Positions 12,004 to 13,109 of a stretch of DNA of 13,109 nucleotides are shown here, one piece after another. Under the pieces are notes generated by a model. The model saw nothing but the letters and a program-made list of their open reading frames with translations, was not told the origin of the DNA and did no database searches. This DNA is from Minisyncoccota bacterium (lineage in GTDB: Bacteria; Patescibacteriota; Minisyncoccia; Phycocordibacterales; UBA9973), in NCBI GenBank assembly GCA_017992485.1, contig JAGOOL010000015.1, positions 1-13,109 on the forward strand, read 5' to 3'. Position 1 is the stretch's first letter. Every line of letters begins with the position of its first letter. Made by a program: the position numbers and the translations under genes.

Positions 12004-13062
12004 TCACCAAGGGAGAGCGCCGATATACTTTGCAATGTAATTGGTTTGAGCGCCATCTACCACGGTAAATCTGCCGCCAATATACAGTTCATTGTTCCAA
12101 TCGTTGATAGCCATAATACTTTGATTAAACGTACCGCCTAGACCATGCCAATCCGTACTATCCCAAACTACAATATTGTTCGCTGCAATACCGTTTGCCG
12201 ACTGAAAAAATCCGCCGACAAAAAGTACGTCACGGAAAACGTGGAGTTCAAAAACTTGTCCGTACGAACCTGATTGATCAATACCATTTGCAACATCGTG
12301 CCAAAGTATGCCATCGTATTTTAGAATCGAATTACCTATGCAGCCGTCAGCTTTTGAAAAACTACCAGCTAGATATAATTCGTTTTTGTAGACTTCAAGT
12401 GACGATGCCCACGATGAAGTACTGCCGAACACAGGTGTGATGTCTATCCATCCCCGACAACTACAGGTACGTCGAAGAACCCTAGAAGACGTTCCTCCGG
12501 TTGAGTCCGGAAAATCAGCAACGACATACATGGTGTCGCGAAAGAAAGTAATATCACTCACCATACCGTATGAAAACGGTAGTGCAATATCTCGAAATCG
12601 CTGACCGTTCCAATATGCGAGCGACCCACCCGTAATCTGTCCGACGGAATTGAAACCGCCACCAACGTACAGTACTGAATCTTTTTCGTAATAGCATAGT
12701 GCAGTGCCACCAAAACCGGAATCAATTGGTTGCCACAAGTTCTGATAGGGATTCTGCCCCCGAACAAGCATCGTATTGCAATCCGTCGCATACACCACTC
12801 CCCCACACATACCGAGAGCGAAATTTGGATTGCATGAAAATGCGCCAATTGAATCAATCGCAACACCGTCGTACTTTGCGATACTTGGGTGGAGCGCAGA
12901 ATGAATGTAGGAAAATTCACCACCGATAATGAGCTGGTTATTTGCAGTGTCAGGAAGTAGTGCCCTCACTGCACCACTGAGGCCATTGTCGATTGCTTGC
13001 CAGTTCTGCGCGCAGACACCGGTAAACGAGAGAATAATAATGAAATACAGGATCTTTTTCAT
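12004..13062 (-). CDS. Secreted seven-repeat beta-propeller protein
   Basis: 352 aa. Residues 1-18 are a signal peptide: MKK, hydrophobic ILYFIIILSFTG, then VCA with predicted cleavage before Gln19. It is not a lipobox. The rest is a repeat of about 43-51 residues with the pattern L-Y-(V/I)-G-G-x-F...(I/L)-x-x-Y/W-(D/N)-G-x-x-W. Strand anchors fall at Phe50, about 93 (degenerate), Phe137, Phe184, Phe235, Phe286 and Phe332, giving seven blades. The N-terminal NWQAIDNG and the C-terminal IAKYIGALPW could close the ring in the usual propeller way. Several Cys (77, 86, 95, 200, 202, 241) may form disulfides outside the cell. Similar repeats are common in secreted Bacteroidetes proteins, and the CAQ cleavage site is also of that style, so transfer is possible. 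It is the only gene here ending in TGA. Likely role: surface or extracellular binding; the ligand is unknown. Confidence 0.8.
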   Translation of the reverse strand: MKKILYFIIILSFTGVCAQNWQAIDNGLSGAVRALLPDTANNQLIIGGEFSYIHSALHPSIAKYDGVAIDSIGAFSCNPNFALGMCGGVVYATDCNTMLVRGQNPYQNLWQPIDSGFGGTALCYYEKDSVLYVGGGFNSVGQITGGSLAYWNGQRFRDIALPFSYGMVSDITFFRDTMYVVADFPDSTGGTSSRVLRRTCSCRGWIDITPVFGSTSSWASSLEVYKNELYLAGSFSKADGCIGNSILKYDGILWHDVANGIDQSGSYGQVFELHVFRDVLFVGGFFQSANGIAANNIVVWDSTDWHGLGGTFNQSIMAINDWNNELYIGGRFTVVDGAQTNYIAKYIGALPW

Positions 13063-13093
13063 ATGCTTTTGTTTAAGAGTTCAAACAAAGCAT
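13063..13093. repeat. Imperfect inverted repeat directly before the propeller gene
   Basis: ATGCTTTTGTTT (13063-13074) and AAACAAAGCAT (13083-13093) are complementary except for one extra T, around an 8-nt loop. It abuts the start codon, so it may be an operator or an mRNA hairpin in the leader. No clear promoter is visible in the remaining 16 bp before the window edge. Confidence 0.5.
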
Positions 13094-13109
13094 AACGAAG
13101 TCAGATGAA

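Noticed and set aside
1230..13062. Recoding of TGA (as in some CPR lineages)
   Set aside because: No gene needs TGA read as sense. The one TGA, ending the propeller gene, is followed by a terminator 40 bp on, as expected for a true stop.
1..13109. CRISPR array, tRNA, rRNA or insertion sequence
   Set aside because: No regularly spaced repeats beyond the pair at 10868-10899, no tRNA cloverleaf spotted, and no transposase frame.

Overview
The window reads like a piece of a Patescibacteria (CPR, probably Parcubacteria-type) chromosome. This is inferred from several traits: compact genes, a diverged minimal TruB, an enlarged nucleoside diphosphate kinase, a beta-CASP RNase, many orphan proteins, an intrinsic terminator after most transcription units, and no gene with a Shine-Dalgarno (SD) sequence at normal spacing. 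Stop codon use (9 TAA, 5 TAG, 1 TGA in 15 complete genes) fits the standard bacterial code.

Layout. Positions 1-1210 hold a divergent gene pair (start of an unknown minus-strand gene; a plus-strand ParB/sulfiredoxin-fold protein) sharing a mirror-symmetric promoter with an 8-bp inverted repeat. Positions 1230-3370 hold a minus-strand ABC exporter and a divergent cold-shock protein. Positions 3383-6266 hold an HD-superfamily-like protein, a DHH/MYG1-like phosphoesterase (minus) and an orphan protein ending in a degenerate cold-shock fold; the plus genes have near-consensus sigma70 promoters. Positions 6297-8335 hold truB (minus), divergent from the translation operon infC-rpmI-rplT, where infC starts with TTG. 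Positions 8373-10857 carry, all on minus, a membrane protein, a beta-CASP metallo-beta-lactamase RNase and a SLOG/LOG-family protein. Positions 10858-11258 have no convincing protein gene. They hold a paired 13-bp direct repeat and, most notably, a long rod-like inverted repeat of about 150 nt with a promoter at one end and a terminator at the other: a candidate structured ncRNA with 6S-RNA-like architecture. Positions 11259-13062 hold ndk and a secreted seven-repeat beta-propeller protein, both minus.

Functional themes: translation and RNA biology (IF3, bL35, bL20, TruB, beta-CASP RNase, two cold-shock folds), nucleotide metabolism (NDK; possibly SLOG and HD proteins), export (ABC) and an extracellular propeller. 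The most interesting parts are the candidate ncRNA, the mirror-image divergent promoter at the left edge, the cold-shock-like domain in the orphan protein, and the widespread leaderless or SD-less start architecture.
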